This document shows, piece by piece, positions 18,901-26,618 of a stretch of 64,000 nucleotides of DNA. How positions within the stretch are numbered: position 1 is the first letter of the stretch; every line of letters begins with the position of its first letter. Under the pieces are notes generated by a model that was given only the letters and a program-made list of their open reading frames with translations, was not told where the DNA came from and did not search any database. Origin of the DNA: Aquicoccus porphyridii (GTDB lineage: Bacteria; Pseudomonadota; Alphaproteobacteria; Rhodobacterales; Rhodobacteraceae); NCBI RefSeq assembly GCF_008369105.1, contig NZ_VINQ01000006.1:1-64000 (forward strand), given 5' to 3'. Made by a program: the position numbers and the translations under genes.

Positions 18901-19009
18901 ATTCGACACGCATCAACATTACGTTATAGCGCTGACGACGCAACGCTAATTTCAACCGGGCTACAGCTGGCTGCTGTTTAACCGTTTCCGTGCTCAGAAG
19001 TGAGGCCAT
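15971..19009 (-). CDS. Large helical-repeat protein with GT-B-like C-terminus (copy B)
   Basis: Product of 1012 residues, paralogous over its whole length to the 11807-14746 protein but transcribed in the opposite direction. Shared blocks are SLYYVNILQRQGRF (about residue 444), VIAARNVDQLRKYPLVVLM, LVEGLLPNEPTGNPDIDLL, CDSAVPFDGGPAH (about 797), LLIKPHPHELNEEIATYL (about 832), GVIYNGTVAIEMSLLNIPC and YHARPVTNKVVYPPYW near the end. The N-terminal half is again helical with basic, lysine-rich stretches. No signal peptide is visible. It is divergent from the SDR gene at 19197 across a 187-base intergenic region that must hold both promoters. It is likely a glycosyltransferase for the same glycan, possibly with another acceptor or linkage. 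Confidence 0.65.
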   Translation of the reverse strand: MASLLSTETVKQQPAVARLKLALRRQRYNVMLMRVEFLLKTGRAARAREILSLWDDRLIYNMRTREAINAAFAGRPSSARITKIRHKDFSDRLAKWIKKNDLARVLWIATQFEAIDKPMPRAAGAFIERAMVDEEGRLRLRTAAKKALKHAPFSPFLVYLYAALHAKAGEYVEAGHIVQVAMDRLSRETASTPQEKDRAHKTFAALKNAWRVVDVVAREQMGWIDNDGSSARLLKSNGAASQNERDVSFKEPLLQARNADGYLGACLAEFESATTLHTQVKAVADMLRQSVRRQYSYHKAYALADKTIDRIVADLAALTVVVDAAELEDREAVRIINILLSALRTYRTLGREADVARIKAQIESFAAAGAPETAIWLALPELVLDDDPEWVTRSHTIRRNLPEVPGKAHEIKAYFKWALWVRAFDEADRTFRKIPGPQRESASSLYYVNILQRQGRFAGALDVLDGLHVRLLSHPGRLNPFQHWNLLRRRGELSFLRDTADAFAAVPQPQNPKGVLVIAARNVDQLRKYPLVVLMELRRRGWAAKCLVEGLLPNEPTGNPDIDLLGGCITLECRLSPAAEQVFPELTDFVAAPHEGRIEWMGLNLHHSLMEDARINRRAYDVDFSCPALTSTLQKLCDWTELAARATVFAHSRLPEQNIRAGFAALFNSRLPDTLFRLYCEKVGDPETFFALQTANGYENYFANFSHEISTRCVIRNVTAFPEVRSASFPRPAFFEDYYQANYERAEEIIARVEHIATAKRTSGPVKEMDPDAAECEARIHEWRAKGGKVACLFGRVVCDSAVPFDGGPAHADFKEWLLDSVDAVRDSNTLLLIKPHPHELNEEIATYLNQYFFDLLPDDLPDNVVKLGHRWFDITALSRFTDLGVIYNGTVAIEMSLLNIPCIQANHFGPIDYPVKHHVPRSTEHYHKMLRFEAPVDPHPEMRARAALWLDYMSNGRFALDYCYHARPVTNKVVYPPYWLKDQLDDYLAKGDPHVSLLADRVIGTAVEPVR

Positions 19010-19196
19010 GATACGTCTTATATCTTCTTTTGTTTAAGCGGGCAGCTTGAATAATTTACGTGGAAAGCAGCGTCCACAGGGCTTGGATTATGGGTCATTT
19101 ACCTTTTGAACACAAGTGACACAGCACAAATGTCATGTTGCACCTTTGGCGAAAACCCTGCTATCGCTCCCCGCATAATCCGGTTGGGAAATTTGA

Positions 19197-20000
19197 ATGT
19201 CTGTTGCGAAACCGAACGATTTATTTGGCCTCGAAGGACGGACTGCGTTGGTAACCGGCGCCGCCGGTCATCTGGGCGCGGCGATCGCCCGGGCCCTGAG
19301 CGGAGCCGGCGCAACGCTCTATCTGGCGGGGAGGCGTGTTGAACCGTTGGAAACCCTCGCCGCGGAGCTCGGGGCATCGGCCCATGTCCTGCCGCTTGAT
19401 GTAACGGACAGCACGGCGATCGCCGAGGCGTTATCGGTGATCGAGGCGGACCGCGGACGGCTTGATGTGCTCGTGAACAATGCGCATTCCGGGCGCACCG
19501 GGACGCTCGAAACCGCCCGGGCCGATGATTATGCCAACGCCTTTGCCGTTTCGGTTCAATCATCTGCAGAGCTCGTGCGTCTTGGACTGCCACTAATGCG
19601 CAAGGCCGTCTCATTGGCCGGACAAGCCTCGGTGGTAAACATATCCTCAATGTATGGCATGGTCAGTCCGGACCCGGCGATCTACGGTGATAGCGGGCAT
19701 AACAGCCCCCCCTATTACGGCGCGGCCAAGGCCGGCATTCTGCAATATACTCGGTATGCGGCCGTACATCTCGCGCCCGAGCGGATCCGGGTCAACGCCA
19801 TTAGCCCCGGCCCGTTTCCCAAGCAGAAAGTCGCCCAGAGCATGCCTGAGCTCTGGGATGTCCTGAACGCCAAGCCCCCGATGAAACGGGTGGGACAGCC
19901 CCATGAAATCGGTGGCGCGGCTCTTTTCCTTGCATCGGACGCTTCCAGTTATGTGACCGGCATAAATCTGCCTGTCGATGGTGGATGGACGGCTTGGTAA
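19197..20000 (+). CDS. PtmA-like short-chain dehydrogenase
   Basis: SDR of 267 residues. The cofactor loop is TALVTGAAGHLGAAIA near residue 15, the NNA motif is VLVNNAHSG, the catalytic serine is in VVNISSMYG, and the Y-x3-K is in PPYYGAAKAGI. The C-terminus has VNAISPGPFP and ASSYVTGINLPVDGGWTAW. The unusual PP(Y)YGAAK and DGGWT features resemble PtmA, the flagellin-modification oxidoreductase of the Campylobacter legionaminic acid route. Its stop is four bases before the next start (ATG 20005), so it is co-transcribed with the SpsF-aldo/keto reductase fusion. The substrate is inferred from context. Confidence 0.75.
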   Translation: MSVAKPNDLFGLEGRTALVTGAAGHLGAAIARALSGAGATLYLAGRRVEPLETLAAELGASAHVLPLDVTDSTAIAEALSVIEADRGRLDVLVNNAHSGRTGTLETARADDYANAFAVSVQSSAELVRLGLPLMRKAVSLAGQASVVNISSMYGMVSPDPAIYGDSGHNSPPYYGAAKAGILQYTRYAAVHLAPERIRVNAISPGPFPKQKVAQSMPELWDVLNAKPPMKRVGQPHEIGGAALFLASDASSYVTGINLPVDGGWTAW

Positions 20001-20004
20001 GCAG

Positions 20005-21666
20005 ATGAGCGCCCCAACCCGACATCGCCGCCCCGTGCGCGCCGTTCTGCAATGCCGCCTGTCATCGTCCCGCCTGCCCGCCAAGGTCCTGCTGCCACTT
20101 GCCGGTCTGCCGATTGCCGTTCTGGCCGCGAAACGCGCGATGCGCGACGGCCAGGACGTGATGCTGGCCACCTCGGTCGAGGCGTCCGACGACCTGTTGG
20201 TCAGCGAAGCCACGCGCCATGGCGTACCGGTGTGTCGCGGCCCGCTCGACAACGTTCTGGCGCGGTTTCTGATTGCGACCGAAGATCTTCCGGATGACGC
20301 GCTTTGCGTGCGCCTGACCGGAGACAACACCTTTCCCGACGCGGATTTCATTGGCACCCTGGTTGATCTTCTGGAGGCAAACGGCCTGCACTACATGGCA
20401 CATGGCGGCAATCGCACGCAGTTGCCCTATGGCATGGCGGCGGAAGTCTTCGATGTCGGCACATTGCGAGAAGCGGCGGCGGCCACGACGGACCCTTTCG
20501 ACCTCGAGCATGTCACGCCATGGATTCGCAAACGCCATGCCCCGAGACGGATGCCGCCCTTTCCCGGCCTTGACCGGACTTGGGGTCATCTGCGCGCCAC
20601 GGTGGACACGTTTGACGATTACCAACGCGTCGCGGCCGTGTTCGAGGGCCTGACAGACCCGATCGATACCCCGTGGCAAGTGCTGGTCGAGCGGTTGCAG
20701 GCCCTGCCCGACGCTCCGACCTTCCATTTGCGCCGACAGGCCGGCGATCCGGCGGGCATGGTTCTGGGTACGGTTCAGTTGGGGCTGGCCTATGGGCGCG
20801 CCAATGCCGTGGGGCTGCCACCCGAGCACGCCGCCCACACCATCGTGCGCCGCGCCATCGACCACGGTGTCGAGGATATCGACACCGCCAGAGCCTATGG
20901 GCAGAGCGAAGCGCGGCTCGGTCGCATCCTGTCGCGGGGCCTCGCATCCCAGGCGCGCATCCTGACCAAGCTCGACCCGCTGGCGGATGTCACCAGCGAC
21001 TGGCCCGCGGCCGCCGTGGCAGCACGGGTGCGCGAGAGCGTGCAGGCGTCCCTGCTCGCCCTGGGCCTCAAGCGGTTGCCTGTTCTCATGCTGCACCGGG
21101 CGGCGCATCTCGATATGGCCGACGGCATGGTGATGGAAACGCTTGAAGCACTGTGCCGCGACGGCCAGATCGGCACGTTGGGCGTATCGGTCCAGACTCC
21201 CGCCGAACTGAAGCAAGTTCTGGATGACGGGCGTATCGGCCATGTGCAGTTGCCTTGCAATCTTCTGGACTGGCGTTGGCGGGATCTGGTTCCCGCGCTG
21301 CTGGTACGGCCGGACCTTTGCGTGCATGTACGCAGCGCCTATCTGCAAGGGCTTTTGACACCGGCCGATCCACGGCACTGGCCCGTGATCGAAGGTGTCG
21401 ATCCCGCCGCATTGGTGACAACACTCAGCGAGCTGGCCAAGCGGCTGGGGCGGCGGGACTGTCGCGATCTCTGTCTCGCCTATCTGCGCGGGTTGAGCTG
21501 GATCGACGGCATCGTCGTCGGTGTGGAAACGGAACCACAGTTGATGGACAATCTCGAACTGTTTCGCCGGGATGCCTTGAGCGCAAGCGAGATTGCCGAA
21601 GTAGACACCGCGCTTCCACACGTCCCAGAGGCGCTGCTCGACCCCAGCGGCTGGCCCCGTACCTGA
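20005..21666 (+). CDS. SpsF-type nucleotidyltransferase fused to aldo/keto reductase
   Basis: A 553-residue fusion. Residues 1-230 are an SpsF/CMP-sugar synthetase-like nucleotidyltransferase, with signature VLQCRLSSSRLPAKVLLPL and CVRLTGDNTFPDADF. Residues 240-553 are an aldo/keto reductase whose usual tetrad is visible: Asp and Tyr in DIDTARAYGQSE, Lys in ILTKLDPL, His in VLMLHRAAHLD. Both halves look intact and join without a frameshift. ATG 20005 is preferred over the in-frame ATG 19978, which lies inside the preceding SDR. A likely job is CMP activation of the nonulosonic acid plus reduction of a keto or aldehyde intermediate, but neither reaction is proven. A convergent gap of 33 bases separates it from the racemase gene. 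Confidence 0.8.
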   Translation: MSAPTRHRRPVRAVLQCRLSSSRLPAKVLLPLAGLPIAVLAAKRAMRDGQDVMLATSVEASDDLLVSEATRHGVPVCRGPLDNVLARFLIATEDLPDDALCVRLTGDNTFPDADFIGTLVDLLEANGLHYMAHGGNRTQLPYGMAAEVFDVGTLREAAAATTDPFDLEHVTPWIRKRHAPRRMPPFPGLDRTWGHLRATVDTFDDYQRVAAVFEGLTDPIDTPWQVLVERLQALPDAPTFHLRRQAGDPAGMVLGTVQLGLAYGRANAVGLPPEHAAHTIVRRAIDHGVEDIDTARAYGQSEARLGRILSRGLASQARILTKLDPLADVTSDWPAAAVAARVRESVQASLLALGLKRLPVLMLHRAAHLDMADGMVMETLEALCRDGQIGTLGVSVQTPAELKQVLDDGRIGHVQLPCNLLDWRWRDLVPALLVRPDLCVHVRSAYLQGLLTPADPRHWPVIEGVDPAALVTTLSELAKRLGRRDCRDLCLAYLRGLSWIDGIVVGVETEPQLMDNLELFRRDALSASEIAEVDTALPHVPEALLDPSGWPRT

Positions 21667-21699
21667 GGTGAAGGCGAAACCCAGCGGCTTGCCCGCAAG

Positions 21700-22449
21700 T
21701 CAGTTCGACAAGGCGCGCAGCTCATCGGACGCGTCACGCCCGAACCCCCCGGCTTTTTCCAGCGGGGCAGCATAGCCGCCAAGCTTGGAAGTCACATATC
21801 CCGTACCGGCCACCGCCTCGGCCAGCCTGACGGCAGCGGTGACCCCGTCGATGACGAGCACGCCCGTGGTCGCCGTCAAGCTGTTGCACAGCTCGCTCAT
21901 GCCAGCGCATCCCAGGATGATCGCCTCGGCGCGGTCTTCGCGTTTCGCGGCCATGATCTCCGCCGCCAAGAGCGTATTTGCCGCGCTCTGATCCTCTTCC
22001 ACCGCAAGCACCGGCAGATTGATGGCACGCACGTTTCGACAGCGCCGCCCGGCGCCGTACCCATCGACCAGATCCTCGATGATCGGAATTGACCGGGGCA
22101 ATGTCGTGACAACCGAAAACCGGCTGCTGAGCAGCAAGGCCACCCTCACGGATGCTTCGCATATGCCGATCACGGGTTTCACCGCCACCTCGCGCGCAGC
22201 GCCGATGCCGGGATCGTCGAAACAGGCGATGACATGGGCATCGGCGCCCCGCGCCTCGGCCGCGCGGATCTGCTCAAGCATCGGCGGAACGCAAAGCGCC
22301 TCGTCGGTATACCCCTCGATCGACGCCGGTGCCGCCACGCCACGCGTGAGGTCGATCGTGGTGCCGGTCGAGGCAACCTGACGGGCGACGCGGCCGATCT
22401 GCTGCGTCATGCCCATGCTTGAATTGGGGTTCACGACATGAATGCGCAT
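21700..22449 (-). CDS. Asp/Glu/hydantoin racemase family protein
   Basis: Two-cysteine cofactor-independent racemase of 249 residues. The start MRIHVVNPNSS is the classic family opening. VIACFDDPGIGAA supplies the first catalytic cysteine and AIILGCAGMSEL the second. ATG 22449 is chosen because this opening begins there and the TAA of the upstream gene overlaps it (TAATG); the open frame continues much further upstream without meaning. It is the last gene of the leftward transporter/amidohydrolase operon, so hydantoin or a related cyclic amide, or an amino acid derived from it, is the likely substrate class. Confidence 0.85.
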   Translation of the reverse strand: MRIHVVNPNSSMGMTQQIGRVARQVASTGTTIDLTRGVAAPASIEGYTDEALCVPPMLEQIRAAEARGADAHVIACFDDPGIGAAREVAVKPVIGICEASVRVALLLSSRFSVVTTLPRSIPIIEDLVDGYGAGRRCRNVRAINLPVLAVEEDQSAANTLLAAEIMAAKREDRAEAIILGCAGMSELCNSLTATTGVLVIDGVTAAVRLAEAVAGTGYVTSKLGGYAAPLEKAGGFGRDASDELRALSN

Positions 22450-23102
22450 TATCTGGACTCCACGGTTTCGCGGGATACGTGGCCGACTTCCCGCGTCGAA
22501 AGATCGGCGGGTTTCTTCAACTCGAATTGTCGGTCGGCGACGATGTAATTGTCGGCATGAAGGCGGGCCAAAGGCTGATAGGCGGAAGGGTCCACATAGC
22601 GCCCCGCCGCATCGAGACAGTCGTCGCGCACATGCATCTCGACCACCTCGCCCATGACGATGGCACGGCCGGGATAATCGATGATCCGCTCCACCCGGCA
22701 TTCCATGGCGCATGGCGTTTCGGCCAGGCGCGCGGCCTCGATCTGTCGGCAGGGCGCGGCGTCCAACCCCGCGAATTCCAGTTCGTCGACATCCGCCGCG
22801 AAATTCACACCACACAGGATCATCTGATCGGCCAGCGCCAGATCGACCATGTTCACGCAGAATTCCCCGTTGCGGCGGATATTGCCGATCGTGTCCTTCT
22901 CGCTGCCGTCGGGACGGGCGCTGAAGCCGACGATGACGATTGGCGGCTCATGCGAGAAGACGTTGAAAAAACTCATCGGGGCTGCGTTGTCATGCCCGCC
23001 GGGCGAGCACGTTGTAATCAATGCGATGGGCCGGGGGCCGATGAAATTGGTCAGCAGGCGATAGCGGTCGGCCGGCTGCGACTGGGTGAAATCGAACCGC
23101 AT
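22449..23102 (-). CDS. Flavin reductase-like (DIM6/NTAB) protein
   Basis: FMN-binding split-barrel protein of 217 residues. RYRLLTNFIGPRPIALITTC at the N-terminus, AAPMSFFNVFSHEPP and NGEFCVNMVD are typical of flavin reductase domains that supply reduced flavin to a monooxygenase or themselves bind FMN. No partner monooxygenase is present in the operon, which is notable. The start at ATG 23102 overlaps the TGA of the upstream ABC gene (TGATG), and the stop overlaps the racemase start. Confidence 0.75.
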   Translation of the reverse strand: MRFDFTQSQPADRYRLLTNFIGPRPIALITTCSPGGHDNAAPMSFFNVFSHEPPIVIVGFSARPDGSEKDTIGNIRRNGEFCVNMVDLALADQMILCGVNFAADVDELEFAGLDAAPCRQIEAARLAETPCAMECRVERIIDYPGRAIVMGEVVEMHVRDDCLDAAGRYVDPSAYQPLARLHADNYIVADRQFELKKPADLSTREVGHVSRETVESR

Positions 23103-24097
23103 CACGTTTCCTTTTCTTCCGGGGTTCTGGCCCGCCCTTCCGCGACGGCATGGCAACTTACGGTGGCATCGCCCCGGTCGCGCAACTGAGGCTCCTCTCT
23201 GCGGCACCTCTCGTCGGCCAGCGCGCAGCGCGGGTGGAACGTGCAACCCGTGGGCGGGTTGAGCGGGCTGGGTGGTTCCCCGCCCTGCAGTTCCCGATTC
23301 CGGTTGGGCGCGTGGATATCGGGGATCGTGCCGAGCAGCAGCCGGGAATACGGGTGCTGCGGGGCGGTGAACAGGTCTTCGGCCGGGGCCATCTCGACGA
23401 TCCGCCCCAGGTACATGACCGCAATCCTGTCGGACATGTGTCGCACCACGCTCAGATCATGGCTGATGAAGAGGTAGGTCAGGCCAAGCTCTTTCTGAAG
23501 CCGCCGCATCAGGTTCAAGATCTGCGCCTGCACCGACACATCCAGCGCCGAGGTTGGCTCGTCGCAGACCAGCAACTCGGGCTCGGAGGCCAGCGCCCGC
23601 GCGATCGAGATCCGTTGCCGCTGCCCGCCCGAGAATTCATGCGGAAACTTGGCCACGTCGTCGCTGGCCAGGCCCACGATGCGCAACAGATCGTCAACCC
23701 GCTCGCGTGTTTCCTCCTCGCTTGCGCGAAGCTTCATCTCGCGGATCGGCTCGGCGATGATATCGCCGACACGCCAGCGCGGGTTGAGGCTGGATTGCGG
23801 GTCCTGGAATATCATCTGCACCCGGACCGGACGGCCCCCGGTGCCGGGGCCGAACCGGATCTCTCCGGCGGAGGTGGAATAGAGCCCGGTGACGAGCCGC
23901 GCAACGGTGGATTTGCCACAGCCGGATTCACCCACGATGCTGAAGCAACTGCCGCGCGGAATGGTGAGGCTGACATCGTTCACCGCCTTCACGTAGAGTT
24001 TTGGCTTGCGCTCGAGGACACGGTTGAGCCACGGGGCCGAGACGTCGAACTCCTTCGAGACATGGTCGATCGACAGGATGGGATCGGCAGGCGTCAT
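23102..24097 (-). CDS. Oligopeptide-type ABC transporter ATPase (DppF-like)
   Basis: Second ATPase of the importer, 331 residues. Walker A is GESGCGKST near residue 57, the Q-loop [13 protein letters not shown], the signature [15 protein letters not shown], Walker [13 protein letters not shown] and the switch histidine ISHDLS. The C-terminal oligopeptide-type extension carries the cysteine cluster [16 protein letters not shown] that binds an Fe-S centre in some family members. The start overlaps the stop of the partner ATPase gene by ATGA. The substrate is set by the binding protein and is unknown. Confidence 0.9.
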   Translation of the reverse strand: MTPADPILSIDHVSKEFDVSAPWLNRVLERKPKLYVKAVNDVSLTIPRGSCFSIVGESGCGKSTVARLVTGLYSTSAGEIRFGPGTGGRPVRVQMIFQDPQSSLNPRWRVGDIIAEPIREMKLRASEEETRERVDDLLRIVGLASDDVAKFPHEFSGGQRQRISIARALASEPELLVCDEPTSALDVSVQAQILNLMRRLQKELGLTYLFISHDLSVVRHMSDRIAVMYLGRIVEMAPAEDLFTAPQHPYSRLLLGTIPDIHAPNRNRELQGGEPPSPLNPPTGCTFHPRCALADERCRREEPQLRDRGDATVSCHAVAEGRARTPEEKET

Positions 24098-25122
24098 TGG
24101 GTTCCTCCTTCGTGCAGGAAACAGGCGGCGCGGTTCGGGCCTGCATCGACCAGGTTCGGCCGGTCGCGGCGGCAGCGCGGGCCAGCCATGGGGCAGCGCG
24201 GGTTAAAGGCGCAGCCGCTGGGCCGACTGTTCAGCCGGGGCATCGAGCCGTCGATCTGGGTGAGGGTATCGACCCGGTCATGCAAGCTGGGGATCGCCGA
24301 CATCAGCCCCTTGGTATAAGGGTGCTGCGCATTGTGTATCACGTCCTCGACCCGGCCCATCTCGACCATTCGACCGGCATACATCACCACCACCCGGTCG
24401 GCCGTTTCCGCAATCACACCCATGTCATGCGTTACCAGCATGATGCCGGTGCGGTGGTCCTTGCACAGCCGTCGCAAGAGCGTGGTGATCTGAGCCTGGA
24501 TCGAAACGTCGAGCGCAGTGGTCGGCTCGTCCGCGATGATCAACTCGGGCTCGGCAGCCAGCGCCAGCGCGATGACAACGCGTTGCCGCATCCCGCCCGA
24601 GAATTGGTGAGGGTACTGCCTCAGCCGCTCCTCGGGCGCGGGGATGCCGACCTCGCGCAACAGATGCAGGGCGCGGTCGCGGGCGGCCTCCCTGGACAGA
24701 TCGGTGTGCAGACGGATCGTCTCGACCAGTTGCGCCCCGACCGAGAACAGCGGGTTGAGCGCGGTCAGGGGGTCCTGAAAGATCGCACCCATTTCGCGGC
24801 CACGCACCTTGGTCAGTTCCTCTTCGGTGAGGGTATCGACGCGGCGGCCACTGACATGGATCTCGCCACCGGCGATGCGGCCCGGTGCCTCGAGCAGGCC
24901 AAGCACGGCCAGCCCGGTGATCGACTTGCCCGCGCCGGATTCACCCACGACACCCAGGATCTCACCCGGTTCGACCCGCAGCGAAACGTCGTCGATGGCC
25001 GTCAGAACGCCACGGCGCGTCGGGAATTCGACGGTCAGGTTCGACACCTCGAGTGCCGGCGCAGGGCTTGGGTCGGCGGCGCTTTCGGCGGCCTCCAACA
25101 CGGTCGGGGAGTGCAACATCAT
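24094..25122 (-). CDS. Oligopeptide-type ABC transporter ATPase (DppD-like)
   Basis: First ATPase of the importer, 342 residues. Walker A is GESGAGKSI (Ile where Thr/Ser-Thr is usual), the Q-loop [12 protein letters not shown], the signature [15 protein letters not shown], Walker [13 protein letters not shown] and the switch VTHDMG. The tail has [17 protein letters not shown]. The open frame runs far upstream, but ATG 25122 is preferred, with GAAGGA about eight bases before it and a homologous N-terminus; ATG 25119 is also possible. It begins 11 bases after the stop of the 494-residue amidohydrolase. Confidence 0.88.
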   Translation of the reverse strand: MMLHSPTVLEAAESAADPSPAPALEVSNLTVEFPTRRGVLTAIDDVSLRVEPGEILGVVGESGAGKSITGLAVLGLLEAPGRIAGGEIHVSGRRVDTLTEEELTKVRGREMGAIFQDPLTALNPLFSVGAQLVETIRLHTDLSREAARDRALHLLREVGIPAPEERLRQYPHQFSGGMRQRVVIALALAAEPELIIADEPTTALDVSIQAQITTLLRRLCKDHRTGIMLVTHDMGVIAETADRVVVMYAGRMVEMGRVEDVIHNAQHPYTKGLMSAIPSLHDRVDTLTQIDGSMPRLNSRPSGCAFNPRCPMAGPRCRRDRPNLVDAGPNRAACFLHEGGTQ

Positions 25123-25133
25123 CTCAGGGTCCT

Positions 25134-26618
25134 TCACGTCTGGCGCCCGTCCATAAGCGGGTAAGCGGGAGGAAAGATCGTTTCGAGCGCGGGATGACCC
25201 GCGGTTCGCTCGGGATATCTGGTCAAAAGGCCCTCGAACTGGGCCTGTGCCTGCGCACGGGCCCCGGCCATGTCGATGCCTGCCACTTCGCCGTCGCGCA
25301 TCGACAGTCGCCCGTCGACGATGGTGGCACGCGTCACGCGGCCGGTGGCGCCCAGGATCAGGGTCTGTATCGGGTCGATTGTCGGCGCCATGGCCGCATC
25401 GCCCAGATCGAAAACGGCGATATCGGCCTTGCCACCCGCGCGCAGCACCCCGATGTCGTCGCGGCCCAGCGCCTGTGCTCCACTGATCGTGGCGGCATCC
25501 ATGAAATCGGGCGATGTGCAGGCCGCGATATCGCCCTCGGCGACACGGCACAGCATCATGCCCACGGCCATGTTCAGAACCATGTCCGGCGGCGCGGTGT
25601 CGGTGCCCATGGCGATGCGGAGTCCCATGTCGCGCAGCGTGGCAAAGGAGCGCAGAACACCACCATGCCGCGCGGCGACCAGCGGGCAATGCACAACCGT
25701 CACCCCGCCCGCCGCATAGCGCCGCAGATCGTCCCCGGTCGCGACCGTGGCATGAGGCGCCAGCAGGCGGGGGGTCAAAAGGCCCATACCGTCCAGCCAT
25801 TCAGGCGCGGTCTTGCCATGCAGGGCCGCGACGGTGTCGCGTTCCATCTTGCCCTGTGCCATGTGCAGGCGCACGGGGCAGTTCAACTCCTCGGCGGCAT
25901 CCATCGTGCGGCGGAGAAGCGTTTCGGTGCAGGTCTCGACCCGATCCGGGGCAAGCATCGAACTGACGAGGTCATTGCCTTGCCATTTGCCGGCGAAGAC
26001 AATGGCGCGGTCGAGACCGTCGAGGCCGCGGGCCTCGTCGAACTCGGGCACCATGCGACCGTCGGGCTCGAGCACCATACCGCCCGAACGATAGGCCGGG
26101 CCGAGCCAGACGCGCAGGCCAAGCTGTTGCGCGGCCTCTGCGGCGGCGTCGAACTCGGCGGTGGTTTCACCCCATTCGCGGTAGAAGAGCGAGGCGATGG
26201 GCGCGGCCGAGGTGATGCCGTTGAGCAGAAGCTGCCCAAAGGCAAAGCGTTTCTGAAAGGCCAGCTCCTCGGCCGAATACATCTCGTAAGGGCCACGGTC
26301 GACATAAGAACGCGGCCAGACGCGACCCTTTCGCTCTCCCGGCCAGTTGTCAAAGGCCAGGAGCGTGGTGTCGAGATCCGACAGCGCGTCAAGGTCGACG
26401 AAACCGGGCGCGATCAGCGCCGTGCCCATGTCGTGACGGGCGGCAAGCTCGCCCTCGAAGCGGTGGCCCACATGGATCACCCTGTCGCCTTCGATCACCA
26501 CCTCGCCGTCGCGGATCAGGCGGCGCCCGGCACTCGTGTCGGCCAGCACCCATTGCGCGCGCAAGGACCAGCGGCCTGTCGGACGGGTGCCGAGCCGTAT
26601 GTCGGAAAACCGGTTCAC
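25134..26618 (-). CDS. Amidohydrolase-superfamily protein lacking the usual HxH motif
   Basis: Product of 494 residues from GTG 26618, fixed by the GTGA overlap with the upstream gene. The fold signals are APGFVDLDA near residue 70, a long TIM-barrel, PVRLHMAQGKME, LLAPHATVATGDDL, VTVVHCPL and AMGTDTAPPDM. They resemble chlorohydrolase/cytosine deaminase-type amidohydrolases. At the end of strand 1, where most members have G-x-x-x-x-H-x-H, this one reads VDLDALSDLDTT, so the first two metal ligands are missing or replaced by aspartates. The later His and Asp positions look kept. It may be a real subfamily with different metal binding. Its place beside a second deaminase-like enzyme suggests two steps on one substrate. 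Confidence 0.75.
   Translation of the reverse strand: MNRFSDIRLGTRPTGRWSLRAQWVLADTSAGRRLIRDGEVVIEGDRVIHVGHRFEGELAARHDMGTALIAPGFVDLDALSDLDTTLLAFDNWPGERKGRVWPRSYVDRGPYEMYSAEELAFQKRFAFGQLLLNGITSAAPIASLFYREWGETTAEFDAAAEAAQQLGLRVWLGPAYRSGGMVLEPDGRMVPEFDEARGLDGLDRAIVFAGKWQGNDLVSSMLAPDRVETCTETLLRRTMDAAEELNCPVRLHMAQGKMERDTVAALHGKTAPEWLDGMGLLTPRLLAPHATVATGDDLRRYAAGGVTVVHCPLVAARHGGVLRSFATLRDMGLRIAMGTDTAPPDMVLNMAVGMMLCRVAEGDIAACTSPDFMDAATISGAQALGRDDIGVLRAGGKADIAVFDLGDAAMAPTIDPIQTLILGATGRVTRATIVDGRLSMRDGEVAGIDMAGARAQAQAQFEGLLTRYPERTAGHPALETIFPPAYPLMDGRQT

Noticed and set aside
10672-19038. Repeated TTTTGTTTAAG at 10672 and 19028 as a shared regulatory element
   Set aside because: Eleven bases, only two copies, lying in opposite orientation relative to the genes they precede; too weak to call.
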